Source: Hordeum vulgare subsp. vulgare
Lineage: Eukaryota; Streptophyta; Magnoliopsida; Poales; Poaceae
Direction of reading: 5' to 3'
Assembly (NCBI RefSeq): GCF_904849725.1
Contig: NC_058523.1
Span: forward strand, 207,107,689 to 207,171,688
Length of the DNA stretch: 64,000 nucleotides
In this document: one piece after another, positions 11,540-21,436 of the stretch
How the letters are laid out: every line of letters begins with the position of its first letter
How positions within the stretch are numbered: the stretch's first letter is position 1
The notes under the pieces: generated by a model
Database searches by the model: none
Seen by the model: only the letters and a program-made list of their open reading frames with translations
Told to the model about the DNA's origin: nothing
Translations under genes and position numbers: made by a program

Positions 11540-11770
11540 AAAAATGACCTGAAAATAAAAGTTCTCCAAATGCCGTGAAATTCATGTATGATTTTTTCTG
11601 GAATATTTAAGAATTTCTGAGATAGATAACTAGTCAGGGGATGCATCAATGGGCCACGAGCCCAGGAGGTGCGCCCACCCCAGGCTCGTGGGTCCCACGT
11701 GGCCCCCCTCCACATATTCCAGCACCCATCTTCTTCGTCTACCTCTAGAAAAAATCATTCCACAGCTCAA
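11540..11770 (+). promoter_or_regulatory. Internal LTR-like (U3-like) segment in W
   Basis: This segment resembles the U3 part of W's own LTR (15099-15300). It shares AAATAAAAGTTCTC, a run ending TTTTTTCTGGAATAT, and then a GC-rich block beginning GGGCCACGA. The block forms an inverted repeat (CCACGAGCC at 11654-11662, GGCTCGTGG at 11683-11691), as in the Athila LTRs of this window. It lies 340-570 bp before the ATG of the ORF-1-like gene and may be an internal promoter, or debris of an LTR insertion. Confidence 0.5.
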
Positions 11771-12107
11771 ACCCGTGTTCTTGCTCATTTTGCTGCATTT
11801 TTCGATCTCCTTGTGCAAAGCCGCATTCACCAAACTATTTTGGGGAATTGTTCCTTGGTATGTGACCCCTCCATTGGTCCAATTAGTTTTTATTCAAGTG
11901 CTTTATTCATTGCATATTATTGCTGCCTTGGTGACCCTGATCTTGAGCTTTGCATGTAAATTTTAGTTGGCCCCAAGTAGTTTTGATGCATGATATGGCC
12001 TCTAGGCACTTGTAGGAGTAGTTGCTATGAGTTTTGTTAAGCTTTGTTCACTTTTATTTTGAGTCACTAAAAGTTTCAGAAATTTTCAAAGAGAGAAAAA
12101 GGAAAAG

Positions 12108-12968
12108 ATGAGGAGGTTTCTAAGAGGCTCTTCGAGCCATGACCCCAAAGAAGATGAAAATGAGAAGAAGAAACCCAAGTATCCGGTCCCCCGAGTTGCA
12201 TAAGTTAGAGCATGCGAGTGGCCAAGCGATGTGTTCTTAGACACCGCCGGTCTTTGTGAGGATTTTTATTACTTGGTGGAGAACGCAGGCCTTACCGCAT
12301 TTGTTGAAGATAAGTGTCCACAATACCTCCTCCTCACTAATACTTTCGTGCAAAGCTTTAATTTTTATCCGAGGAAGAGTCCTCCTATGGTTGAGTTCAA
12401 CTTATATGATATCCCCCAACGCATGTCACTTCAGGATTTCTGCAATGTTTGCAAGTTACCTTATGTTGGCGATATTCATGAACCTCGTCCACGGGACTTG
12501 GAGGCTTTCATTGATGCTATTGTTGTAGGAGAGGAGAGAGGGGTGTCTAGCGCTAGAGTTGCTAGTGTACATTTTCCCGTGCTTCGGTATTTCTCATTAT
12601 TCGTGGGAAAATGTTTGATTGGTCGTGGGAAAGCTGGTGCTCTTAGCTCCCCAGATCTTGCGGTTTTGCGCGAAGCTCTTTATAATGATAGAACTTATAG
12701 CTTGGGCGCTATAGTGGCTCAACGGTTGAACACGAACCGTACCAAGGGCGCTGTTTATTGAGGTATCTATGCTACCCTTCCTGCTCCTGCCTTCTTTGAC
12801 ATTCAGGGAAAACAGAGATATTACAAAACCACAGGAGAGGCAGAGGAGTATGAGAGGGAGGTGAAGGCTGCTCGCCTCCGTGAGGCAGCTATTTAGGCGG
12901 TAGCTGCCGCGTACAAGTACAACCCCCATTATGATTTTGGATATCACCCGGACCAGCCGTGGAACTAG
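12108..12968 (+). pseudogene. Athila ORF-1-like protein of W
   Basis: ATG at 12108 opens a frame of 286 codons ending at TAG 12966-12968, with internal stops at 12201 (TAA), 12759 (TGA) and about 12895 (TAG) but no frameshift. The N-terminus is charged (D-P-K-E-D-E-N-E-K-K-K). The core has Y-Y-L-V-E-N-A-G-L, C-P-Q-Y-L-L-L-T-N-T-F, V-E-F-N-L-Y and P-R-D-L-E-A-F-I, a pattern like the Arabidopsis Athila ORF-1 family. In autonomous elements pol would come before it; here pol is missing. It ends 20 bp before a polypurine-like copy. The family call is by remembered pattern. Confidence 0.6.
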
Positions 12969-12988
12969 ACCAACTTAGGACAAAAGCC

Positions 12989-13002
12989 TAAGCTTGGTGG
13001 AG
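12989..13002 (+). other. Internal polypurine-tract-like copy in W
   Basis: CTAAGCTTGGTGGAG closely resembles W's real polypurine tract at 14950 (TAAGCTTGGGGGAG). It sits just after the ORF-1-like gene. S1 and S3 have similar internal copies. Confidence 0.5.
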
Positions 13003-14949
13003 TACGTGTCTCTCACCAACTTTATATTCATGCTCACACATTCACTTTGATAGTCGGTGTTCACACTCTTACATTGTATCATCCATGCTAGTTTATTTCT
13101 TTTTCTTGCATTCTTCTCGTGTGTTTGTTTAAAAATGAGAAAAACAAAAAAAATAGTTGTAAGTTTACTTTCCAGCATGCTTACTGGTAATTAAAAAGAA
13201 AACCCAAAAATATTTCCCGTTCTTCTTTTGCTTGTTGAGAGCTTTCACGTGTAAATTGTTCTCTTTTTGTTTGGGTCGAGGTAGAAGCCCATGATTAAAA
13301 TGATTAGTGGCTCTCGTATGCATTATTGTTTATCCGTCAAAGAGCCAGATTACTTTGTCTTGTCCTCTGAATTTTCTTGCAGATTCCAGCTTAGTCCAAT
13401 GCACGAACACTCTTATTATTAATCACATCATTCGGTCGTGCAAGTGAAAGGCAATAATGACGATATATGATGTAGTGACTGAGCCTGGAAAAGCTGGTAT
13501 GAACTCGACCTATTTTGTTTTTGTAAATATGACTAGCTCATCGTTCCTAATTCAACATTGTTATGAGAGAAACATGTTTGCAATGAAAACTTAGAGATCA
13601 TAGTTTGGATGCCATGCTTAAATAGCTAGGAGCTTATAATGGTTTGCCTTGGATGCTAACATGAATTTCAAGATGATTATGATGTAGTATGATAGGATGG
13701 TATCCTCCTTTGAATGATTCAAGTGGCTTGACTTCGCACACGTTCACGCATGTAGTTGAAACAAAATCAACATAGCCTCTACGATATTCATGTTTATGGT
13801 GACTTATATCCTACTCATGCTTGCACTCAACATTGGTTAATTTCAATGCGTATTGATGACTCTTGTCGCTCTCTAGTTTGTCGCTTCCCAGTCTTTTGCT
13901 GGACTTCACTTGTACTAAGCGGGAATACTGCTTGTGCACCCACTTCCATAACACCAAAGTTCTTCCATAGGAGTCCACCATACCTGCCGTTGCAAGTAAA
14001 TTTGCATGTGCCACTCTATAAATCTTCAAATAATAATATGTTTTGTATGCCCGAACCGCTCATGTCGTGACAAGGTGTGGTTAGTATCTTCCATGCTAGG
14101 TGTGTTATCCTCGATACATGTTTATTCACTATCGGTTACGAGAAAGGGGCCGGTAATCGGACTGCCGAGTTCCATGCTGAAATCAAATCAAAAATATAAT
14201 TGCAAACAAAACTCCCCCTGGATTGTTGTTGGTATGGACGGCACCCGAGGATTCGGCTAGTCGTGGAGTGTGATTGATCTGTGGTGGGGGAGTCAAAACT
14301 TTACTATTCTGTTTGGGAACCACCTATAATATGTGTAGCATGGAAGATGGTGAAAACTCTTCGTCATCGTGTTGACAATGAAAGCATGCCACCCAAAATT
14401 ATTTATCTCTGTTTTAAAAAGCTTGAGCGTTGGCACCTCTACAAATCAATGCTTCCCTCTGCGAAGGGCCTATCTGTTTACGTTTCTGTTGAGTCATCCT
14501 CTTCTTATTAAAAAGCACCAGTTAGAGAGCCCCTCCATCATTTATATGCTTTGCTATTAATTGATATTGAGTATGACTATGACTGGATCTTCTTTGCCAT
14601 GAATTACAATTTCCAGTCGGCCTTTGGTCTTTGAAGGTGCTCTGCATTTATGTTTTGCGGTCTCACAAAGGGCTAGCGAGATACCATTTATTCATATTGT
14701 ATCATGATTATTTTGATTGAAGTGTTGACGTTTGAAACTTATTATTATTGCTTGCTAGTTAATTATGCCATTGATATGAGGATACCATGAGACCTAAATG
14801 TCATTGCTTATGTGGTTAGCTTACGATCTTGCTGAAAATATGAATATGAGTTAGACATAATTACAAAACAAGATCAAATAGAGTTTGTAAAAGTTTTTCT
14901 TTTGTCTCTTTCAGTTTATCAACTGAATTGCTTGAGGACAAGAAAGGCT
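13003..14949 (+). other. Non-coding 3' region of W
   Basis: I see no gene. The part 13890-14270 is recognisably related to 22820-23210 of S1: both contain CTTCACTTGTACTAAGC, ACCGCTCATG, GGTATGGACGGCA and CGGCTAGTC. This implies an old, conserved 3' domain shared by two families. Confidence 0.6.
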
Positions 14950-14965
14950 TTAAGCTTGGGGGAGT
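14950..14965 (+). other. Polypurine tract of W
   Basis: TTAAGCTTGGGGGAGT directly precedes the 3' LTR. Its position and purine run fit plus-strand priming. Confidence 0.8.
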
Positions 14966-15213
14966 TGATACGTCTCCAACATATTTACTTTTCCAAACTC
15001 TTTTGCCCTTGACTTGGACTCTAATTTGCATGATTTGAATGAAACTAACCCGGACTGACGCTGTTTTCAGCAGAACTGCCATGGTGTTGTTTTCGTGAAG
15101 AAATAAAAGTTCTCGGAATGACCTGGAAACTTACGAGGATTTTTTATGGAATATATAAAAAACATGAGAGAAAAATCAACTGAAGATACGCTGCCAGTGG
15201 GCCACGATCCCTG

Positions 15214-15240
15214 TAGGCGCGCCCCCCTAGGGCGCGCCTA
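15214..15240 (+). promoter_or_regulatory. GC-rich perfect hairpin in U3 of W
   Basis: TAGGCGCGCCC (15214-15224) and GGGCGCGCCTA (15230-15240) are an 11-bp perfect inverted repeat with a 5-base loop, inside a longer imperfect one. It lies 50 bp upstream of the TATA box. Similar GC-rich inverted repeats occupy this position in S1 and S3. Confidence 0.6.
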
Positions 15241-15289
15241 GCAGGCTCATGAGGCCCACATGGCTCCCCCAACTTCATCTCCAACTCCA

Positions 15290-15294
15290 TATAA
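15290..15294 (+). promoter_or_regulatory. TATA box of W 3' LTR
   Basis: CCATATAACC lies downstream of the GC-rich hairpin at the expected U3/R position. Confidence 0.45.
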
Positions 15295-16208
15295 CCTCTC
15301 TCGCCCAGGAAAAAACAGGAGAGAAGAGTTCATCGCATTTCATGATACGGAGCCGCCGCCACTGCTTGTTCTTCCTCGGGAGGGCAGATCTGGAGTCCGT
15401 TCTGGGCTCCGGAGAGGGGAAATCGATGTCGTCATCATCATCAACCATCCTCCTTCGCCAATTCAATGATGCTCTCCGTCGTTCGTGAGTAATCTTATTG
15501 TAGGCTTGCTGGACGGTGATGGGTTGGATCAGATCTATCATGTAATCGAGTTAGTTTTGATGGGGTTTGATCCCTAGTATCCACTATGTTCTAAGATTGA
15601 TGTTGCTACTACTTTGCTATGCTTAATGATTGTCACTAGGGCCCGAATGCCATGATTTTGAGATCTGAACCTATTATGTTTTCATCAATATAAGTGTTCT
15701 TGATCCTATCTTGCAAGTTGTAGTCACCTACTATGTGTGATGATCCGGCAACCCCGGAGTGACAATAGCCGGAACCACTCCCGGAGATGACCATAGTATG
15801 AGGATCCCATGTATTCACTATGTTCCAATGCTTTGTTCCGATTCTCTATTAAAAGGAGAACTTAATATCCCTTAGTTTCCATTAGGACCCCGCTGCCATG
15901 GGAGGGTAGGACAAAAGATGTCATGCAAGTTCTTTTCCATAAGCACGTATGACTAAATACGGAATACATGCCTACATTACATTGACGAACTGGAGCTAGT
16001 TACATATCACCCTATGTTATAACTGTTACATGATGAATGCCATTCGACATAATTATCCATCACCGATCCAATGCCTACGAGCTTTTCCTATACTGGTCCT
16101 TGCTCAGTTACTTTGCCGCTACTGTTGTCACACTTGCTATACAAATTACTACTGCTACTGTTACCGCCGCTACAGTTACTATCAGACTACTTTGCTACTA
16201 AAACTTTG

Positions 16209-17892
16209 CCATCAGTTAGTTCTTCTCCATTTGTTTTTTGGAAGTTGGCAGCAAAGACCGTCTTTGCCTTGAGTTGGTAAACGACAAGGAACAGACTTAT
16301 GGAAAATTCTCTGATTCCAGTAGTGACGTGCATCGTATTCCACGATGGCCATCGTCGTCTCCAAAGGTAGGATAATATCGTCAAGTGTAGGATCCGAAGT
16401 ATGTCTTAAAGGGGGTGATTAGACTACTTGACCAAATAAAACTTAGCCTTTTCCTAGTTTTAATAGTTGGCAAGTTTTAGGAATTATACCATGTCAAACA
16501 CACCCTACACATCCAAGTCTAAGAGTATAGTAGCAAAAAGTAAAGACATGCACATGTAAGTAGAGGGAAGGGATAAGAAGATCAAACACAATGGGGACAC
16601 GAAGATTTTTCGCGTGGTTCCGATAGGTGGTGCTATAGTACATTTACGATGATGGAGACTTCAACCCACGGAGGGTAATGTTCGCAAGATTCCACGGAGG
16701 GCTCCACCCACAAGGGGTCCATGAAGAAGCATATCCTTGTCTATTCCATCATGACTTACGTCCACGGAGGACTAGCCTCACTCGGCGTATATCTTCATGA
16801 AGTAGGAGATCTCCATACCCTTACTAACTTCTTGGTTCAACTTCATACGAAGTCGGAGGTTCCCTAGCGACACCTAACCAATCTAGTAGACACCACTCTC
16901 CAAAAGGTAATATATGTGGTATGGATGATGAATTCCTTGGTTTGTGCTTCAAAAGATAGTTTGCTCAACACTCAATCACTCTCTCAGAGATCTGGCTTGG
17001 TTGAAGTGATTGATTGGGTGCAAAGCAACTTCGGGAGGCTGGAAATCAAGATTCATATGGTATAAGTGGACTATCTTGATCTCAACACATGAGTAGGTGG
17101 TTCTATGTCAGAAAATAGATGGAGCAAGTGTTGGCTTGTTCTGAGTGCTCTCTCTATGAATGAGAGAAAGGTGGAGGGGTATATATAGGCATCTCCAAAA
17201 ATCCAACTGCTTAAACATTATTTCCCAACTTGGTGAAACTGGAGCAAAAACTCGGTTGCACCGACAAGCGCAAAATGTGGCAACTTTTGGCGTTTCAATG
17301 AGACCGATATATAATTCTCGTCGAGTCCGATTTGGCAGGCTTAGGGAGTCACTCAAACTTGGTGGCACTGACTTGCAAAAATTAATAATAATAATTTTTA
17401 GCAAATAGACATCAGGGAGTTGGTCACTATTTATCGATTGCACCAAAATTAAACTTGGTGTCACCGAGAAGGCAGGGTTGGCTCTGGATTCTGCCTAGGG
17501 TAAAGCATGGTAGGGACGATTTTGCGAACTTGGTGGCACCAAATTTGGACTTTTTGTCTTTGACAGAATGTTTATGTGGGAGAATTTCATGAGGGTTTTT
17601 GGTGGCTATCTCTAAGCACTTCAGCAAGCAGATCATCATAGATACCTCATCCCCTTTTAATAGTATTGGCGTTCCTATGGACTCAAATGTGACTTCTCAC
17701 AAAATACAAAATGTAGAGTGTTGAAGCTTGTTTGCAATTGATGTTCCTTGCATTTAGGGGATCTCCTCACAATCCTTTGACAATCCATACATTGAACTTT
17801 TCTTGAAATAGTTGGTAGAATCATTAGTCTAATGAAATATATGTTGTTGTTAATTACCAAAACCACCTAGTTAGAAGTAGTGCTTTCAATCT
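16209..17892 (-). mobile_element. Element U, part 1 (unclassified)
   Basis: Non-coding sequence with no long frame. It joins across S1 to 25332-28304: the target duplication AATCT of S1 lies at 17888-17892 and 25327-25331. Recurrent short motifs of the form CTTGGTGNCACCGAG occur from 17228 to 17542. The strand is inferred from the gag-like pseudogene in part 2. It could be the 3' part of a non-autonomous LTR element. Confidence 0.4.
17228..17542. repeat. Cluster of short palindromic motifs in U
   Basis: At least five copies of a degenerate 15-17 base motif occur about every 20-100 bp: ACTTGGTGAAACTGG (17228), ACTCGGTTGCACCGAC (17250), AACTTGGTGGCACTGAC (17356), AACTTGGTGTCACCGAG (17452) and AACTTGGTGGCACCAA (17527). 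The core is (C/T)GGTNNCACCGA, which is nearly self-complementary. Part 2 of U has further copies. Confidence 0.55.
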
Positions 17893-19114
17893 TGATACAT
17901 CTCCAATGTATCTATAATTTTTGATTGTTCCATGCTGTTATGTTATCATTTGTCGATGTTTTATAATTATCTTATAGCAATTTTATATCATTTTTTGGGA
18001 CTAACCAATTGACATAGTGCCTAGTGCCAGTCGCTGTTTTTTGCCTGTTTTTTTACTTTGCATAAAATCCATATCAGATGAAGTCCAATTTCCATGAAAC
18101 TTTACAGAGATTTTTTTGACAAGAAGGAAACTTGGGAATCAAGAATGAGCAGCAGACGAGTCCTAGGCGGCCCACTAGACATCAAGGCATGCTAGAAGCC
18201 CCTAGCGTGACCTGGTGTCTAGCGGGGCCCTCCAAAAGCTTCTCCACTGCGTGTGAGCTCTATAAATAGCCCAATATTCATAAAAACCTAGAGGAGTCGA
18301 CGAAAAATCGTTTCGTCCGCCGCAAGTTCCAGATCCCCGAAATCCAATCTAGAGCCTATTCCGGAGAGGGACATGATGACAGAGGGGTTCCCATCCTCAT
18401 TGGTGCTCCTCCGATGATGCGTGAGTAGTTCAATCGGACCTATGGGTCCGTAGGAAGTGGCTAGATGTCTTTCTCTCGTTTTGTTTCTCAATACAATGGT
18501 CTCTTGGAGATCCATATGATGTAACTCTTTCTTTTGTGGTGTGTTCGTTGAGATCCGATGAATTGTGAGTTTATAATCAGATCTACGAAAACATATTCAT
18601 GCTTGATTATTATAGCCTATTAATTCTTATTTTATATTTGTTTTTTCTATCCAACTTGATCTTTTATCTTGCAATGGTAAGATGTGCTTTGTGAGGGGTT
18701 CAATCTTGCGGTGCTCAATCGCAATGACAGAAAGAGACATGACACACATGTATCGTTGCTATCAAGGATAAAACGATGGGATCTATTCCTACATTTGAAT
18801 ATACCTTGCCTACATCATGTCATCAGATCTATATTATGAAAAAAAACCAAAAATATCTTGTTGCATTCTATTTTCAATCACTCTTATTTGCATCTGTTAA
18901 TCTCTACTTACATTACCCATGAGGGATTGACAACCGCTCTACGCTTTGGGTTGCGAGGATCTGTTATTTGTGCGCAGGTGCTACTTTCATAGTCTTGTGG
19001 ATCTTATTGCTGGATTGATACCTTGGTTTCTTAACTGGGCGAAATACTTGTCGTCGTTGTGCTACATCACCCTTTATGACTGGAGAGAAACAAACACACA
19101 TGCGAGGAACATCA
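17893..19114 (+). repeat. 5' LTR of S1 (1,222 bp)
   Basis: It starts TGATACATCTCC and ends GGAACATCA. It is about 330 bp shorter than the 3' LTR because one internal block (3' LTR about 24710-25050) is absent near 18830. It has a GC-rich inverted repeat and a TATA box. Confidence 0.9.
18261..18268 (+). promoter_or_regulatory. TATA box of S1 5' LTR
   Basis: GAGCTCTATAAATAGCCC is a consensus plant TATA box. The same box is at 24141-24148 in the 3' LTR. A GC-rich inverted repeat (CACTAGAC / GTCTAG) lies upstream in both LTRs. Confidence 0.8.
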
Positions 19115-19121
19115 AGATTTC

Positions 19122-19139
19122 TGGCGCCGTTGCCGGCGA
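19122..19139 (+). other. tRNA-Asp primer-binding site of S1
   Basis: TGGCGCCGTTGCCGGCGA starts 8 bases after the LTR end and differs from the W site at one position. Confidence 0.8.
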
Positions 19140-19327
19140 ATATCAAGTCATGATCTAGCAGGTTCCTACATACAAATCTCATCTCCTTGCAATTACATTA
19201 TTTGCCATTTTCCTCTAGTTTTCCTCTCCTCCACTTCACAAAAAATTTGCTTTTTATTTGCCATCTTTCCCTTGTTGTTTTCTTGCTGGATCTCTTGTTT
19301 GCTTGTGTTCTTGTTTGCGTAGTCGTG

Positions 19328-20157
19328 ATGAAGCAAGAGAACACTAACTTGTGTGATTTTTCAAATATCAACAACAATAATTTAATTTGCACTACTATTT
19401 CTACTCCCGCCACTAGTGTGGACTCTTATGATATTAATGCCGCTTTGCTGAATCTTGTTATGAAAGAGCAATTTTCCGGTACTCCTAATGAGGATGTTGT
19501 GTCCCATCTAAACACTTCCATAGAATTGTGTGATATGCAGCATAAGAAATATGTGGACAATGATATTGTCAAGATGAAATTATTTCCATTCTCCTTCCAT
19601 GATCATGCTAAAATATGGTTTTCATCTTTCCCACGAAATAGTATTGATTCTTGGAACAAGTGCCAAGATGGTTTTATCACAAAGTATTTTCCTCCCATGA
19701 AAATTATTTCTCTTAGAAATCAGATTATGAATTTTTAAAAACTTGAGCATGAGCATGTTGCGCAATCTCGTGAAATGATCAAATTGATGATAAGAAGTTG
19801 CCCTACTCTTGGTTTGAATTTTTGGATAATCATACAAAAATATTATGTGGGATTGAATTTTGTTTGTAGAAATCTTTTCCATTCTACTGCGGGTGGTACT
19901 TTTACGGAAATTACTTTGGGTGATGCTACTGAATTGCTTGATAATATTATGGCTAATTATTCACAATGGAATACCCAAAATCTCCTACTAGTAAAAAGGT
20001 TAATTCTATTGAAGAAATTGGTGCATTGAGTACGAAAGTTCATGCTCTTATCAAATTGTTTGCTAGTAAGCATGCTCCTTTTGATCCTAATGATGTGACT
20101 TTGTCTAATTTGATTGAGAAAAATAATGATCACGTAGATGTGAATTTGGTCTCGTGA
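19328..20157 (+). pseudogene. gag (capsid part) of S1
   Basis: ATG at 19328 (M-K-Q-E-N-T-N-L) opens the frame; the open sequence before it is leader. The capsid signature is K-L-F-P-F-S-F-H-D-H-A-K-I-W-F then S-W-N-K-C-Q-D-G-F-I-T-K-Y-F-P. An in-frame TAA at 19736 interrupts it, the same frame then resumes to about 19990 (G-D-A-T-E-L-L-D-N-I), and a frameshift leads to 19966-20157. From 20158 to 20522 is asparagine-rich, frame-broken gag sequence. Gag would assemble the particle; this copy cannot. Confidence 0.75.
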
Positions 20158-20522
20158 AACAACTTTAATAATAATGCTTATAGGAATTTTTTAATACTAG
20201 TCCGTATCCTGGAAGTTCTTCAAATAATTATGGTAACTCCTATGTTAATGCTCACAATAATAATGCTAGGATACCCTCTGATCTTGAGAGTAATATTGAG
20301 GAATTTATCAATGCGCAAAAATCTTTCAATACCATGATAGAACAAAACTTGAATAAGATTGATGATATGTCTAGAAGCATTAATATAATTTCGTATGATG
20401 TGGAAAATCTCAAGAATATTTTTTCCTAAGGTTGATATTAATGAATCAATTAAAGATTTATATGTTTCCATAGATGAAAGTAAGAAAAAGAACCGCTATG
20501 CTTAGAGGTAAAATAGATTTAT

Positions 20523-21405
20523 TTGGAAAGAGCATTTCCCGATTGCTTTCATAAAAATAATGAACATATTAAAATGATTGGTGTTTCTTCTATTGATTCC
20601 CTGTTTAGTAATGTTAAAATTAACGATGAGGGAACTAAAGAAGTGTCAATGTTAGCTAGGACGTGCTGCCATGATCTGGAGGCTGAAAATCTTATTGAAA
20701 AAATTGATAATAGTGGGGTTGAAGAGGTAAAAACTTTAGCTACCGATGCACCCACTATTTCGGATTGCAAAAACTTAAATTTTGACAGCTGCTCCTTGAT
20801 TGAGTGTATTTCTATGTTGCAATCTATGATGAATTCACCCAATGCCTATGAACAAAATAAATCTTCTTCTACATATTTCGGATGCGGTAATAAAAGCTTT
20901 ACAAGAAAAGTTAGAACTAGAGATTTCAATTCCTACAAAATTACAAGATGAATGGGAACCCACCATTAAGATCCAAATCAAGAATTTTGAGTGCTATGCT
21001 TTATGTGATTCGGGTGCTAGTGTTTCGACAATTCCATAATCTCTTTGTGATGTGCTTGGTCTCATCAATATTGAAGGATGCTCTCTCAATTTTACACTTG
21101 GCGGATTCTACTATTAAAAAACCTGTGGAAAAATTAATGATGTTCTTATTGCTGCAAATAGGAATTATGTCCCCATAGTTTTTATTGTTGTTGATATTGA
21201 GTGCAATCCGTCTTGTACAATAATTCTTGGTAGACCGTTCTTGCGTACTATAGGGGTCGTGACTGACATGAAAGAAGGGAATATTAAATTTTAGTTTACA
21301 CTAATAAAAGGCATGGAACACGTCCCTAGAACTGAAATTAAGTTACCATATGAATCAATGATGAGGGCAACCTATGGATCAATGGCTAAGGACGATATCA
21401 TTTAA
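20523..21405 (+). pseudogene. gag tail and aspartic protease of S1
   Basis: The region 20523-20951 encodes I-G-V-S-S-I-D-S-L-F, then S-C-S-L-I-E-C-I-S-M-L-Q-S-M-M, closely parallel to S3 at 47590-47850. The protease follows in a shifted frame: C-D-S-G-A-S-V-S-T-I-P with catalytic aspartate at 21007-21009, and I-I-L-G-R-P-F-L-R-T-I-G near 21215-21250. Stops follow V-S-T-I-P and after the protease core (about 21291). Downstream residues up to a TAA at 21403 match the corresponding reading of S3, suggesting the ancestral protein ended there. Confidence 0.75.
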
Positions 21406-21436
21406 AACGATAGCGCTTGTTGGGAGGCAACCCAAT
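21403..21436 (+). promoter_or_regulatory. Conserved post-stop motif, copy in S1
   Basis: The core AGCGCTTGTTGGGAGGCAA is followed by CCCAAT. It overlaps the ancestral stop codon. Copies are at 39177-39209 (S2) and 48441-48473 (S3). TTGGG and CCCAA can pair around a 6-base loop. Confidence 0.7.

Larger units (their letters stand above)
2048..16208 (+). mobile_element. Element W: Athila-type LTR retrotransposon
   Basis: W has a 5' LTR (2048-2180 plus 7574-8543, split by element A), a tRNA-Asp primer site, a gag-protease region, an Athila ORF-1-like gene in the 3' half, a polypurine tract and a 3' LTR from 14966. The 3' LTR stops matching at about 16208, roughly 165 bp before its expected end. 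There is no reverse transcriptase or integrase between the protease (ending 11209) and the next ORF (from 12108), so this copy depends on other elements. It resembles the Sabrina/WHAM group of Triticeae elements, a name I give from memory only. Confidence 0.85.
14966..16208 (+). repeat. 3' LTR of W
   Basis: It begins TGATACGTCTCCAAC and matches the 5' LTR pieces at 2048-2180 and 7574-8390. Similarity ends at about 16208, after CTACTAAAACTTTG, where element U begins, so the last 165 bp are lost. It contains a GC-rich hairpin and a TATA box. Confidence 0.9.
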
